Source: Candidatus Borkfalkia ceftriaxoniphila (GTDB lineage Bacteria > Bacillota > Clostridia > Christensenellales > Borkfalkiaceae). Taken from it: a DNA stretch of 64,000 nucleotides. The position numbers and the translations under genes are program-made. Location: the NCBI RefSeq assembly GCF_004134775.1, contig NZ_SDOZ01000002.1:1524005-1588004 (forward strand). Direction: 5' to 3'. Below are positions 43,973 through 53,240 of the stretch, piece by piece (within the stretch, counting starts at the first letter, position 1; the number at the start of each line of letters is the position of its first letter). The notes under the pieces are model-generated. The model saw nothing but the letters and a program-made list of their open reading frames with translations. It had not been told where the DNA came from and did not search any database.

Positions 43973-44719
43973 ATGAAAATTGCAATTATAGAAGACAACA
44001 GTTTGATGGCGGAAATGCTCAAAGATATGGTAACGGAGCAGCCCGATTGGGAACTCGTCGGTATCGCGGATAACGGCGACGACGGGATCGGACTGATCCG
44101 CGCGAAGCGCCCCGATATCGTCCTTTTAGATCTGATCTTACCCAAATCGGACGGGTTCTTCGTTCTCAAAACTATCCGCGCGGAAAACATTCCCGTGAAG
44201 TTTCTCGCGCTGAGCAGCCTCAACGACGACGGGCTCATCGAAAAAGCGCTCCGTTACGGCGCGTCTTACTATATGATCAAACCCTTCCAGTTCGACCAAC
44301 TCAAAGAACGCATCTGCGACGTGACGGGTATGGCTTTCCACAGCGCTCCCGCGGCGGGCGCAGCCGCTCATGTAAAATCACTGGACGAAAAGTTGTCGGA
44401 TATTTTTTTACAACTCGGCATGCAGATCAAATTGCAGGGCTTTCATTTCGTGCGAGATTGCATTAAGATCGCGGCGCGTCGGCCCGATACTCAGAATAAT
44501 ATGAAATCTTTGTACGACGAAGTGGGAAAGATTTACGGCAAAGCCGCCGAAAAAGTGGAGCGCTGTATCCGTCATCTCGTGCTCAGCGCCATTAAGAGCG
44601 GAAAATTCGGTACGATCAACACCTTTTTCGCCGCCGACGTTTACACGCCGCCCGAACGTATGACCAACGCGCATTTCATTGCCCTTTGGGCTGACAAAAT
44701 ACGCATGAACTGTCTTTAA
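43973..44719 (+). CDS. spo0A: Sporulation master regulator Spo0A
   Basis: 248-residue response regulator. Receiver domain 1-120 has the acidic pair E7/D8, phospho-acceptor D53 in LLDLILP and a lysine in MIKPF. The C-terminal domain (about 134-248) is the Spo0A fold: LGMQIKLQGFHFVRDCI, KVERCIRHLVLSAIKSG (recognition helix) and the end motif FIALWADKIRMN. In Bacillus phosphorylated Spo0A starts sporulation. Here it is away from the usual spoIVB neighbour and sits between rpoC and the str operon. GGGGAG precedes the ATG. Confidence 0.88.
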   Translation: MKIAIIEDNSLMAEMLKDMVTEQPDWELVGIADNGDDGIGLIRAKRPDIVLLDLILPKSDGFFVLKTIRAENIPVKFLALSSLNDDGLIEKALRYGASYYMIKPFQFDQLKERICDVTGMAFHSAPAAGAAAHVKSLDEKLSDIFLQLGMQIKLQGFHFVRDCIKIAARRPDTQNNMKSLYDEVGKIYGKAAEKVERCIRHLVLSAIKSGKFGTINTFFAADVYTPPERMTNAHFIALWADKIRMNCL

Positions 44720-44739
44720 TATTTCATCCCATGTCGATC

Positions 44740-44758
44740 CGCGCGGCTGTGCCGCGCG
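44740..44758. terminator. Bidirectional terminator between spo0A and the ABC-F gene
   Basis: Stem CGCGCGGC / GCCGCGCG, TGT loop, then ATTTTT. The two genes converge on it. Confidence 0.72.
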
Positions 44759-44762
44759 ATTT

Positions 44763-46226
44763 TTACATTTCGACGGTGCGCGTCGCAACTGCTTTGCAAA
44801 ACGCCGCGTCGTGCTCGACAAAGAGCAGTGTAGGGCGATATTCGAGCAAAAGTTCCTGTATCTGCATACGGGAAATCACGTCCAGAAAGTTGAGTGGTTC
44901 GTCCCACACGTACAGGTGCGCGCTTTGGGAAAGGCTCGCCGCCAGAGCTACCTTTTTTTTCTGTCCGTCGGAAAAGGACGCGACGGGAGAGCCGAACAGT
45001 TCGCTTTTAAAATCGAATTTATTGAGGATCGCCAGAAACTGCGCCGGGTCGACGCAAAGGCTTTCTGCGTAACGCGCGGGCGTCAGCGGTGAATCGGGCA
45101 GCGTTTGCGGCAGATAGGAGATGACGAGATCGTTCGGCCGCGAAATTTCGCCCGCGTCGCAGCGGATCTCACCCGTCAACAGGCGCAATACCGTCGATTT
45201 TCCGCAGCCGTTTGCGCCCGAAAGCCGCACCGCCTCGCCGCGGCGCACCGCAAGGGAAAAGTCGGAGAGCACTTCCCGTTCCCCGTACCGCACGCGCACG
45301 TGCGAAAGCGCGCATACGGTTTCCGCGCGATAGGGAAGCGGGGACAATTTCAAATTTCCCACGAATTCGGCGTCCTTCAAGAGCGAGCGCTTTTCCGCGG
45401 CGGCGCGCTCTTTCTGCCGTTCGGTCGATTTTGCGCGCTTCATCATCTTCGCCGCCATCGCGCCCACGTGTCCCTTGTCGGGTTTCAGACCCGCCGTTTT
45501 TTCGTTTTTGCTTTTCTCCACCCGTTCGCCCCACTCTTTGGTGCGCCGCGCGGACTGTTCCAGCGCCGAAATTTCCGAACGCAAGCGCTTGTTTTCCGTC
45601 CGTTCGTTGTCTTCTCTGGCGGCTTTATCCGCAAGATAGGCGGAGAAATCGCCCTTGCGCACCTCGATGCCCGTGCGGTTGAGCGAAAGGATATGGTCGC
45701 AGAACCCGTCCAGAAAGGCGCGGTCGTGCGAAACGACGATAAAACCGCTCTTTTTCCGAAGGTATGCCGCAAGCATTTCGCGACCGCGTTCGTCCAGATG
45801 GTTGGTAGGCTCGTCCACGAGCAGAAACGCGTTTTCTTTCAGGAACATGGCGGCGATCATCGCCTTTGTCTTTTCCCCTTCGGACAAACCCGCAAAGGGC
45901 GCGTACAGCGCGTTTTCGTCCAGCCCAAGCGCGAAAAGCTCGCGCTTGATCCGCCATAACGGGGCGTCGGGCGCGAGCGTTTTGAACAGTTCTTCCGCCG
46001 TGCCGTAAGGCGCGGGATAGGGGAAATACTCGAATCCGACGCTCGCGGATATTTTGCCCGCGGCTGCGAGCCGCCCCGCCAGAATTTTTAAAAAAGTGGT
46101 CTTTCCGCGGCCGTTGCGGCCGGTAAAACCGAGTTTCCAATCGGTGTCCAGCGTCAGATCTACGTCTTCGAATACGGTCTGCGCGCCGTAAGAAAAGGAA
46201 AGCCCCCGGATCTGTATCATCGACAT
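44763..46226 (-). CDS. Lsa-like ABC-F ribosomal protection protein
   Basis: 487-residue cytosolic protein with two ABC domains and no membrane spans. Walker A GRNGRGKTT (first) and GANGCGKST (second), signature LSEGEKTK and FSDGQKKK, and Walker B LLVDEPTNHLDE and YVWDEPLNFLDV. The N-terminus MSMIQIRGLSFSYGAQTVF and the linker with GAMAAKMMKRAKSTERQ are close in style to Lsa(A), which protects the ribosome from lincosamides, streptogramin A and pleuromutilins. The start is ATG 46226 with GAGGT 7 bases upstream. A leader peptide and a terminator precede it, so it is probably drug-induced. Actual resistance is unproven. Confidence 0.87.
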   Translation of the reverse strand: MSMIQIRGLSFSYGAQTVFEDVDLTLDTDWKLGFTGRNGRGKTTFLKILAGRLAAAGKISASVGFEYFPYPAPYGTAEELFKTLAPDAPLWRIKRELFALGLDENALYAPFAGLSEGEKTKAMIAAMFLKENAFLLVDEPTNHLDERGREMLAAYLRKKSGFIVVSHDRAFLDGFCDHILSLNRTGIEVRKGDFSAYLADKAAREDNERTENKRLRSEISALEQSARRTKEWGERVEKSKNEKTAGLKPDKGHVGAMAAKMMKRAKSTERQKERAAAEKRSLLKDAEFVGNLKLSPLPYRAETVCALSHVRVRYGEREVLSDFSLAVRRGEAVRLSGANGCGKSTVLRLLTGEIRCDAGEISRPNDLVISYLPQTLPDSPLTPARYAESLCVDPAQFLAILNKFDFKSELFGSPVASFSDGQKKKVALAASLSQSAHLYVWDEPLNFLDVISRMQIQELLLEYRPTLLFVEHDAAFCKAVATRTVEM

Positions 46227-46249
46227 ATTTTTACCTCGCGATGTATGCC

Positions 46250-46285
46250 GCAAAAAATAAAACGCCGCAGCGACCCCTGCGGCGT
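46250..46285 (-). terminator. Leader attenuator terminator before the ABC-F gene
   Basis: On the minus strand, stem ACGCCGCAG / CTGCGGCGT (plus-strand 46262-46285) followed by TTTTATTTTTT. It lies between the leader peptide and the ABC-F start. Confidence 0.85.
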
Positions 46286-46367
46286 ATCTGACTATAAAGG
46301 GATTCTTTCTTGCTGCAACGCACGAAAACAAGCGGCGCAACGTCCGCTCTTTTTCGCAATTCGGTTG

Positions 46368-46388
46368 TTATCTGCAAGAAATGTACAT
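46368..46388 (-). CDS. Six-residue leader peptide MYISCR
   Basis: ATG, five more codons and TAA, with AAAGGAG six bases upstream and a TTGACA-N17-TACAAT promoter just before. It encodes MYISCR. Codons 3-5 contain TTTCTTGC, which is complementary over 8 bases to GCAAGAAA further down the leader (plus 46306-46313). A ribosome stalled on the ORF would mask one arm and change the downstream fold. This is the arrangement of antibiotic-sensing attenuators such as those before vmlR, lsa or msrD type genes. Confidence 0.72.
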   Translation of the reverse strand: MYISCR

Positions 46389-46415
46389 GATTTCTCCTTT
46401 GTCGTTTCTGCCGAT

Positions 46416-46444
46416 ATTGTAGCACGGGAAAATAATTTTGTCAA
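46416..46444 (-). promoter_or_regulatory. Sigma-A promoter of the ABC-F leader
   Basis: On the minus strand, TTGACA, 17 bases, TACAAT. It is back to back with the lipoprotein promoter. Confidence 0.85.
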
Positions 46445-46451
46445 TCAACCA

Positions 46452-46480
46452 TTGACAAACGCGGAAATTTGGAATACAAT
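46452..46480 (+). promoter_or_regulatory. Sigma-A promoter of the lipoprotein gene
   Basis: TTGACA, 17 bases, TACAAT, seven bases away from the divergent promoter of the ABC-F leader. Confidence 0.85.
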
Positions 46481-46508
46481 GAAAGTATAAATCGCAAAGG
46501 AGACGAAC

Positions 46509-47471
46509 ATGAAAAAGTTTTTATCTTTGGCAACCGCGCTGTTACTCGTCGGCGCGCTCGCAATTTTCGCGGGCTGCGGCAAAGGGGAGCGGTCGGGCGT
46601 CATCAAAGGAAATTATACGGAGCCGACCAAAGCCGAACTGCAATCCGCGCTCGACGCGATAGACACGGAGAAACTGTTGGGCGATACGGAGGCGGAAGGC
46701 TGGAAGACGGGGATGTCGCTGGGCGCAAACCTTTCCTATGAAATGAGCGCGGCGGGCGAAAAAATGAGTATGTCGTTCGATCTGTCGCATAAGATCTCCG
46801 CGGAATCCGCGCAGGATGCGCTCGATCTGAAAGGAGAGGGCAGCCTCGCGCTCCAGACCAACCTTGCGGGCGAAAAAGAAAAATATACCGTCAAGACCTA
46901 CAACGATATGAAAAATATTTATCTGGACGCTTCGGCGCATGCGAACGGCGAAAATCAAAACGCGAAAGTCCGCATCAGCATTGCGGACATATTCGACGGC
47001 TACGGCGATATGCTGCCGATCGAACCCGTCGGCCCGACCGACGCGGCGTTGCCGACCGACGCGGACGCGCTTTTGAAAGAACTGGCGGACAGCGGCTTCA
47101 CGCTCGAAATGGATACTTCCGACGGCATCAAGATAAAACTGACCGCGAACGAGAGCGTCTTTACGGAGATCTTAGAGGGCGTGAACGGCTCGCTTCCCTC
47201 TACGGGCATTCCCGCGACGGGCGAGTATTTCTCTTTCTCGAAAGATTCTTATATGGAATTTTATCTGCACGTCGGCGCGGACGGCCTTCTGAAAAAGGTT
47301 ACCGCGAGAATGGATCTGGACGGCGCGTTCGATTTTTCGGGACTCGGCGACGCGGCCGCCGAAGCGCTCGGCAAAATGACGATGCGTATCAAAGGCGCGT
47401 TCGAACTGGAGATCGGCGAAGTTTCCGTTTCAATGCCTTCCGATCTTTCGGATTATCAAGCATACAATTAA
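46509..47471 (+). CDS. Lipoprotein of unknown function
   Basis: 320 residues with a lipoprotein signal (lipobox IFAGC, Cys about 23). The mature protein is acidic and beta-rich, with paired motifs such as KMSMSFDLSHKIS and YTVKTYNDMKNIYLDASA, which remind one of LolA/LppX-like half-barrels found in DUF6612-type lipoproteins. That likeness is impression only. It is single-gene, between a promoter and a terminator, in the insertion that separates rpoC from rpsL. Confidence 0.72.
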   Translation: MKKFLSLATALLLVGALAIFAGCGKGERSGVIKGNYTEPTKAELQSALDAIDTEKLLGDTEAEGWKTGMSLGANLSYEMSAAGEKMSMSFDLSHKISAESAQDALDLKGEGSLALQTNLAGEKEKYTVKTYNDMKNIYLDASAHANGENQNAKVRISIADIFDGYGDMLPIEPVGPTDAALPTDADALLKELADSGFTLEMDTSDGIKIKLTANESVFTEILEGVNGSLPSTGIPATGEYFSFSKDSYMEFYLHVGADGLLKKVTARMDLDGAFDFSGLGDAAAEALGKMTMRIKGAFELEIGEVSVSMPSDLSDYQAYN

Positions 47472-47490
47472 ATCATAGGAAAGAATTGCC

Positions 47491-47529
47491 GGCGCGGTTC
47501 GCAAAAATGCGAAACTGCGCCTTTTTTTT
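47491..47529 (+). terminator. Intrinsic terminator of the lipoprotein gene
   Basis: Stem GGCGCGGTTCGC / GCGAAACTGCGCC (with mismatches) around AAAAAT, then eight T residues. Confidence 0.8.
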
Positions 47530-47570
47530 GCATAAAAACCGCCGAAGTCGCTAATTTTTGTTTCAAACGT

Positions 47571-47599
47571 TTGACAAAGAGGGGCTGAAATGCTAAAAT
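47571..47599 (+). promoter_or_regulatory. Sigma-A promoter of the str operon
   Basis: TTGACA, 17 bases, TAAAAT, with a leader of about 120 bases before rpsL. Confidence 0.82.
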
Positions 47600-47724
47600 A
47601 TACCTTGCGACCAGTGCGTAAAGGGTTTTGCGCGCCTAAAATAAGGCAGGCCGCCGAAATTTGCTTCTGAAATTGCGTAAGGGCAATTTTAAGAGATATT
47701 CCAAATACTACAAGGAGGTAAATC

Positions 47725-48096
47725 ATGCCTACAATCAATCAGCTGATCAAACACGGCAGAGAGAAACTCACTTACAAGAGCAAATCTCCGATCATGGAGC
47801 AATGCCCTCAGAAGAGAGGCGTATGCCTTTCGGTGAGCACCACTTCTCCCAAAAAGCCGAACTCGGCTATGCGTAAAATCGCGAGGGTGCGTCTTACGAA
47901 CAAGCAGGAAGGTACCGTGTACATTCCCGGCGAAGGTCACAACCTCAACGAGCACAGTTCCGTATTGATCCGTGGCGGACGTGTCAAGGATCTTCCGGGC
48001 GTCCGTTATCACATCATCCGCGGCGCTCTCGATACCGCAGGCGTTGCCAAGAGAAAACAGGCCCGCTCCAAATACGGCGCGAAACGCCCTAAATAA
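47725..48096 (+). CDS. rpsL: 30S ribosomal protein S12
   Basis: 123 residues, slightly shorter than the common 124-140. The decoding-site motif is [13 protein letters not shown] with the streptomycin-relevant lysine, and the second site [13 protein letters not shown] is wild-type like, so streptomycin sensitivity is expected. AAGGAGG precedes the ATG. First gene of rpsL-rpsG-fusA. Confidence 0.98.
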   Translation: MPTINQLIKHGREKLTYKSKSPIMEQCPQKRGVCLSVSTTSPKKPNSAMRKIARVRLTNKQEGTVYIPGEGHNLNEHSSVLIRGGRVKDLPGVRYHIIRGALDTAGVAKRKQARSKYGAKRPK

Positions 48097-48133
48097 TTCT
48101 CGGAATCATGCGACGGGGGAATTTCCCCGCGAC

Positions 48134-48179
48134 CCTACTTGTCGGAATATACCTTAAAATATGCCCGATTGAAAGTAGG
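48134..48179 (+). other. Structured rpsL-rpsG intergenic RNA
   Basis: In the 189-base gap, a long irregular stem can form: CCTACTT / AAGTAGG outside, TCGG / CCGA in the middle and ATAT / ATAT at the top. Another hairpin with CGCC / GGCG follows. It is in the position where S7 represses its own translation in enterobacteria. Whether it does so here is unknown. Confidence 0.5.
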
Positions 48180-48285
48180 CAGTACGCCGAAAGGCGGAAG
48201 ATTCGCTACCGCGTCCGCGGCAAGCGATAGCTGTACTGAGGGTATTTAAAAACCCTTACGAATCAATTCAAGGAGGAATCAAGTT

Positions 48286-48756
48286 ATGCCCAGAAGAGGC
48301 AATGTCCCGAAAAGAGACGTCCTGCCCGATCCCGTATACGGCAGCAAGGTTGTGACCAAACTCATCAACCAGATCATGCTCGACGGCAACAAGGCTACGG
48401 CGCAGAAAATCGTTTACGACGCTTTCGAAATCATGAAAGCCAAATTAAATCAGGAACCCATCGAGATCTTCAACCAGGCCATGAACAACGTGATGCCCGT
48501 GCTGGAAGTCAAAGCCCGCCGCGTCGGCGGTGCGAACTACCAGGTCCCGATCGAGATCCGTCCCGAAAGACGCCAGACTTTGGCGATCCGCTGGCTGGTC
48601 ATCAATACGAGAAAGAGAAGCGAGCGCGAAATGTCCAAAAAACTCGCGGGCGAGTTGATGGACGCGTTCAACAACACCGGCGGCTCGGTCAAGAAAAAGG
48701 AAGATACGCACAGAATGGCGGAAGCGAACAAGGCTTTCGCGCATTTCAGATGGTAA
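48286..48756 (+). CDS. rpsG: 30S ribosomal protein S7
   Basis: 156 residues, the standard length. [20 protein letters not shown] and the C-terminal [21 protein letters not shown] are diagnostic. It organises the 3' domain of 16S rRNA. AAGGAGG precedes the ATG; fusA follows after 12 bases. Confidence 0.98.
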   Translation: MPRRGNVPKRDVLPDPVYGSKVVTKLINQIMLDGNKATAQKIVYDAFEIMKAKLNQEPIEIFNQAMNNVMPVLEVKARRVGGANYQVPIEIRPERRQTLAIRWLVINTRKRSEREMSKKLAGELMDAFNNTGGSVKKKEDTHRMAEANKAFAHFRW

Positions 48757-48768
48757 AAGGAGTACACT

Positions 48769-50853
48769 ATGCCCAGACAATTTGACCTTGCGGTTACCAG
48801 AAACATCGGCATCATGGCCCACATCGACGCAGGCAAAACGACGACGACCGAGCGTATTCTGTTCTATACCGGCAAAACGCATAAATTGGGTGAGACCCAC
48901 GAAGGCGCCGCTACCATGGACTGGATGGTCCAGGAGCAGGAGCGCGGGATCACCATTACTTCCGCGGCGACTACGTGTACCTGGAAAAATCACAGGATCA
49001 ACATTATCGATACCCCCGGACACGTCGATTTCACGGTAGAAGTCGAGCGCTCGCTGCGCGTTCTCGACGGCGCCGTCGCCACCTTCTGCGCGAAGGGCGG
49101 CGTGGAGCCCCAGTCGGAAACGGTGTGGCGCCAGGCGGACAAGTATAAGGTTCCCAGGATCGCGTACGTCAACAAGATGGACATCAACGGCGCGAACTTC
49201 GACAACGCGGTCAAAATGATGCGCGAGAGATTGGGCACGAACGCCGTGCGCATTCAACTCCCCATCGGCAAAGAAGAGACCTTTAAAGGGATCGTCGACC
49301 TCGTCAACATGAACGCCGAAATCTACAAAGACGATTTGGGCAAAGAGTACGAAAGAGTGGAGATCCCCGCCGATATGGCCGAGGATGCCAAAAAATACAG
49401 AGCGATCCTCGTCGAGGCCGTCGCCGAACAGGACGACGAACTGATGGAGAAATTCTTCGAAGACGGCGATCTGTCTGTCGAAGACCTCAAAAAGGGCCTT
49501 CGTATCGCCACCATCAAGATGGCGGTCACGCCCGTTCTTTGCGGTTCCAGTTATAAAAACAAGGGCGTTCAGTTCCTTTTGGACGCCATCATAGACTATC
49601 TGCCCTCTCCTTTGGACGTAGACCACATCAAAGGCATCAACCCCGTTACGGGAGAAGAGGAAGAGAGAAAAACTTCGGACGACGAGCCGTTCGCAGGTCT
49701 CGCGTTCAAGATCGCGGCCGATCCGTTCGTCGGAAAACTCGCGTTCTTCCGCGCCTATTCGGGCGTGTTGGAAGCGGGCTCTTACGTGTATAACAGCACC
49801 AAGCAGAAGAAGGAGCGCATCGGGCGCCTCGTCCAGATGCACGCCAACCACCGCGAAGAGATCCCCGAGATCTATTCGGGCGATATCTGCGCCATCGTGG
49901 GGCTGAAAGACACCGCCACGGGCGACACGCTCTGCGACGAAAAGCATCCCATCGTTCTGGAGCAGATGGAGTTCCCCGAACCCGTTATCAAAGTCGCCAT
50001 CGAACCCAAGACCAAACAGGGTCAGGAAAAGATGACGCTCGCGCTCATCAAACTTGCGGAAGAAGATCCCACCTTCAAGACCTATACGGACACCGAAACG
50101 GGTCAGACCATCATCGCGGGTATGGGCGAACTGCACCTGGAAATCATCGTAGACAGACTGCTTCGCGAGTTCAAAGTGGAGGCGAACGTGGGTAAACCCC
50201 AGGTCGCGTACCGCGAGACTTTCAGAAAGTCGGTCGAGGCGGAAGGCAAATACGTCCGTCAGTCGGGCGGTAAAGGCCAGTACGGTCATTGTAAACTGCG
50301 TCTTGAACCCAAGGAACCCGGCACGGGCTACGAATTCGTGGACGAAACGGTGGGCGGTTCCATTCCCAAGGAATATATCCCCGCCATCGACAAAGGTATT
50401 CAGGAAGCCGCGAAAAACGGATTTTTGGCGGGTTACGAAGTGGTGGACTTCAAGGTCGTCGTGTACGACGGTAGTTATCACGAAGTCGACTCCTCGGAAA
50501 TGGCGTTCAAGATCGCGGGCTCCATGGGCTTTAAAGAAGGCTTGAAAAAGGCGAATCCCGTACTTTTGGAACCCATGATGAAAGTGGAGATCGTCACCCC
50601 CGAAGATTACTTCGGCGATCTGATGGGCAACGTATCTTCCCGCCGCGGCACGATCACGGGCACCGAGGACAGAAACGGCGTGAAAGTCATCGACGCCATC
50701 ATCCCGCTGTCCGAAATGTTCGGCTACGCGACCGACCTTCGTTCGCGCACGCAGGGCAGAGGACAGTTCACCATGCAGTTCTCGCATTACAGCGAAGTGC
50801 CGAAGTCGATCTCCGAAAAGATCATCGGCGAACGCGGCAAAAAAGCCGAATAA
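48769..50853 (+). CDS. fusA: Elongation factor G
   Basis: 694-residue translocase GTPase. G1 [13 protein letters not shown]3 DTPGH and G4 NKMD are in order, then domains II-V ([39 protein letters not shown], and [14 protein letters not shown] in domain V, quoted in part). It catalyses ribosome translocation and, with RRF, recycling. Part of the str operon. Confidence 0.98.
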   Translation: MPRQFDLAVTRNIGIMAHIDAGKTTTTERILFYTGKTHKLGETHEGAATMDWMVQEQERGITITSAATTCTWKNHRINIIDTPGHVDFTVEVERSLRVLDGAVATFCAKGGVEPQSETVWRQADKYKVPRIAYVNKMDINGANFDNAVKMMRERLGTNAVRIQLPIGKEETFKGIVDLVNMNAEIYKDDLGKEYERVEIPADMAEDAKKYRAILVEAVAEQDDELMEKFFEDGDLSVEDLKKGLRIATIKMAVTPVLCGSSYKNKGVQFLLDAIIDYLPSPLDVDHIKGINPVTGEEEERKTSDDEPFAGLAFKIAADPFVGKLAFFRAYSGVLEAGSYVYNSTKQKKERIGRLVQMHANHREEIPEIYSGDICAIVGLKDTATGDTLCDEKHPIVLEQMEFPEPVIKVAIEPKTKQGQEKMTLALIKLAEEDPTFKTYTDTETGQTIIAGMGELHLEIIVDRLLREFKVEANVGKPQVAYRETFRKSVEAEGKYVRQSGGKGQYGHCKLRLEPKEPGTGYEFVDETVGGSIPKEYIPAIDKGIQEAAKNGFLAGYEVVDFKVVVYDGSYHEVDSSEMAFKIAGSMGFKEGLKKANPVLLEPMMKVEIVTPEDYFGDLMGNVSSRRGTITGTEDRNGVKVIDAIIPLSEMFGYATDLRSRTQGRGQFTMQFSHYSEVPKSISEKIIGERGKKAE

Positions 50854-50896
50854 TGGCGCTTTTCTAAAAAATTTTTTAAAAAACCCTGCAAAAATA

Positions 50897-50925
50897 TTGA
50901 AATTATTTTCGTTTTAATATATAAT
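50897..50925 (+). promoter_or_regulatory. Promoter of tuf
   Basis: TTGAAA, 17 bases, TATAAT, downstream of fusA. It gives a leader of about 107 bases with two small hairpins (TATCTA / TAGATA near 50950-50970, and GCCGG / CCGGC at 50979-50992), so tuf can be expressed apart from the str mRNA. Confidence 0.75.
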
Positions 50926-51038
50926 TGTAGGTGCTTGTATAAGCTGCTTTATCTAAATAATGATAGATAGCTGCAAAGGCCGGGTTTCCGGCGGACAAGT
51001 TATCATTTATAAATAAGTATAATTTGGAGGAATTAACA

Positions 51039-52259
51039 ATGGCTAAGGCTAAATTCGACAGAAGCAAACCCCACGTTAACGTTGGTACCATCGGGCACGT
51101 TGACCATGGTAAGACGACTCTGACCGCAGCTATCACAATGGTTATGGCATGTAAAGGTCAGGCAGCGAAGATGAAATACGACGAGATCGATAAGGCTCCC
51201 GAAGAGAAGGCTCGCGGTATTACGATCAACACTTCGCACGTAGAATATCAGACAGACAAACGTCACTATGCGCACGTTGACTGCCCGGGACACGCCGACT
51301 ACGTCAAAAACATGATCACCGGTGCGGCGCAGATGGACGGCGCGATCCTTGTCGTGGCTTCCACCGACGGTCCTATGCCCCAGACCCGTGAGCACATCCT
51401 GCTCGCCCGTCAGGTCGGCGTTCCTTATATCGTCGTATTCATGAACAAGACCGATCAGGTCGACGATCCCGAACTTCTGGAATTGGTCGAAGAGGAGATC
51501 CGCGACCTTCTCACGAAGTACGGCTTCCCCGGCGACAAGACGCCCATCATCAAGGGTTCCGCTTTGAAGGCTTTGGAAAAAGCGACTTCCGGCGCTTCCG
51601 ATGCGGACGTTTTGGCTGCTCCCGAGTGCAAACCTATTCTTGAACTCATGGACGCCATCGACGCTTATATCCCCGATCCCGCGCGCGAAAGCGACAAGCC
51701 TTTCCTGCTCCCCGTCGAGGACGTGTTCACCATCTCCGGACGCGGAACCGTTGCTACGGGCCGTGTTGAGAGAGGTATCGCGAAAGTCGGCGATCCCGCC
51801 GAAATCGTCGGACTCATCGAGAAGCCCCGCACGACCGTTATTACCGGTCTTGAAATGTTCCGTAAAATGCTCGACGAAGCGATTGCCGGCGACAACGTAG
51901 GCGCATTGCTCCGCGGTATCGACAGAAACCAGATCGAGAAAGGACAGGTTATCGCGAAACCCAATTCCATTCACCCTCATACCGATTTCGAAGCGCAGGT
52001 TTACGTTTTGACGAAGGAAGAGGGCGGCCGTCATACGCCTTTCTTCAACAACTATCGTCCTCAGTTCTTCGTAAGAACGACCGACGTGACCGGTTCCATC
52101 AAACTTCCCGAAGGCGTTGAAATGGTCATGCCTGGCGATAACGTGAAAATCGACGTTTCCCTCATCAAACCCGTCGCGGTTGAAGAAGGTCTCCGTTTCG
52201 CTATCCGCGAAGGCGGCAGAACGGTCGGTTCCGGCGTTGTTTCCAAAATCATCAAATAA
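51039..52259 (+). CDS. tuf: Elongation factor Tu
   Basis: 406-residue GTPase that delivers aminoacyl-tRNA to the ribosome. G1 [13 protein letters not shown], and NKTD as the guanine motif (NKCD in many species). TTGGAGGAATT precedes the ATG at 51039. It has its own promoter after fusA and a strong terminator after it. The base composition is closer to neutral, with codons typical of a highly expressed gene. Confidence 0.98.
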   Translation: MAKAKFDRSKPHVNVGTIGHVDHGKTTLTAAITMVMACKGQAAKMKYDEIDKAPEEKARGITINTSHVEYQTDKRHYAHVDCPGHADYVKNMITGAAQMDGAILVVASTDGPMPQTREHILLARQVGVPYIVVFMNKTDQVDDPELLELVEEEIRDLLTKYGFPGDKTPIIKGSALKALEKATSGASDADVLAAPECKPILELMDAIDAYIPDPARESDKPFLLPVEDVFTISGRGTVATGRVERGIAKVGDPAEIVGLIEKPRTTVITGLEMFRKMLDEAIAGDNVGALLRGIDRNQIEKGQVIAKPNSIHPHTDFEAQVYVLTKEEGGRHTPFFNNYRPQFFVRTTDVTGSIKLPEGVEMVMPGDNVKIDVSLIKPVAVEEGLRFAIREGGRTVGSGVVSKIIK

Positions 52260-52280
52260 TTCCGTTTGAATCGGATATGA

Positions 52281-52309
52281 AACGGCTCGCTTTTTGCGAG
52301 CCGTTTTTA
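52281..52309 (+). terminator. Intrinsic terminator of tuf
   Basis: Stem AACGGCTCGC / GCGAGCCGTT with a TTTTT loop and a following T tract. Confidence 0.88.
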
Positions 52310-52328
52310 TCAAACCGGGAGTACGAGC

Positions 52329-53060
52329 ATGACGATCCATCACGATAAAAAAGCATACGGCAAACTTGCTTCTCTTTGCGAGGAGTTCTCGGAAGAACGG
52401 CTTGCGGAAATGGCGCAAAGCCTTTCGGCGGAAAACGAAAAGGAGGAACCTATGCGGGAATATGACAAGATGATACGCGGCGAATTGTACAACGCCGCGG
52501 ACAAGGAACTGTTCGCCATGCGAAAGCGCGTGCGCGAACTCATGTACGAATATAACCATTCGCGCGAGGACGAAACGGAAAAACGCAGAAAGATCATCGA
52601 CGAACTGTTCGGCGCGCACGGCAAGGACGTGTACTTCGAGCCGCCTTTCCGTTTCGATTACGGCAAAAATACCTTTATCGGCGACGACGTGTACGGGAAT
52701 TTCAATCTTACAGTTCTCGATTGCGCGCCTGTACGCCTCGGAAACCAGGTATTCATGGGCCCCAACGTGACGCTCGCGACGCCCGTGCACCCCTTGCTCG
52801 CCTGCGACCGCAATATGCGCGGCGAAGAGGGGGCGAAATACGACTACGAGTACGCCAAACCCATCACGATCGGCGACAACGTGTGGCTCGCCTCCAACGT
52901 GACCGTTTGCGGCGGCGTAACGATCGGAGAAGGCAGCGTGATCGGCGCGGGCAGCGTCGTCACGCGCGATATCCCCGCGGGCGTGATCGCGGCGGGCGTG
53001 CCCTGCCGCGTGATCCGCAAACTGACCGAAAAAGACAAAATGCGCATGCCGAATGAATAA
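52329..53060 (+). CDS. Maltose/galactoside-type O-acetyltransferase
   Basis: Left-handed beta-helix acetyltransferase that moves acetyl from acetyl-CoA to sugars, 243 residues from this ATG. NFNLTVLDCAPVRLGNQVFMGPNV, quoted in part, and ITIGDNVWLASNVTVCGGVTIGEGSVIGAGSVV show the hexapeptide repeats; H154-like in TPVHPL is catalytic. The family start (MREYDKMIRGELYNAADKEL) corresponds to an internal ATG at 52452 that has a perfect AGGAGG six bases upstream. The first 41 residues may be a true extension, or this inner ATG may be the main start (202 residues). Confidence 0.85.
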   Translation: MTIHHDKKAYGKLASLCEEFSEERLAEMAQSLSAENEKEEPMREYDKMIRGELYNAADKELFAMRKRVRELMYEYNHSREDETEKRRKIIDELFGAHGKDVYFEPPFRFDYGKNTFIGDDVYGNFNLTVLDCAPVRLGNQVFMGPNVTLATPVHPLLACDRNMRGEEGAKYDYEYAKPITIGDNVWLASNVTVCGGVTIGEGSVIGAGSVVTRDIPAGVIAAGVPCRVIRKLTEKDKMRMPNE

Positions 53061-53073
53061 AATCGCGCCTGCA

Positions 53074-53108
53074 ACGCCTGTCGGATGAATTTCCGACAGG
53101 CGTTTTTT
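53074..53108 (+). terminator. Intrinsic terminator
   Basis: Stem ACGCCTGTCGG / CCGACAGGCGT, eight-base loop, TTTTT. Confidence 0.86.
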
Positions 53109-53240
53109 CATACAAAAATCGACTGCGTGCGGCAAAGTTAACCAAAAAATCCGTCGGGCGCAGCCTTATAATGGGGATACTTTGAAAAAGGGACGGGCTT
53201 CGTAAAAGAAGGATCAACGATAAGGGGAAACGATCATGCG

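Noticed and set aside
46227-46340. In-frame upstream extension of the ABC-F gene from a TTG
   Set aside because: It would run through the attenuator terminator; the ATG at 46226 has a proper ribosome site and matches Lsa-type starts.
47570-47578. Spo0A box at the rpsL promoter
   Set aside because: It is produced by the -35 hexamer and has no functional reason; same string appears at other promoters.
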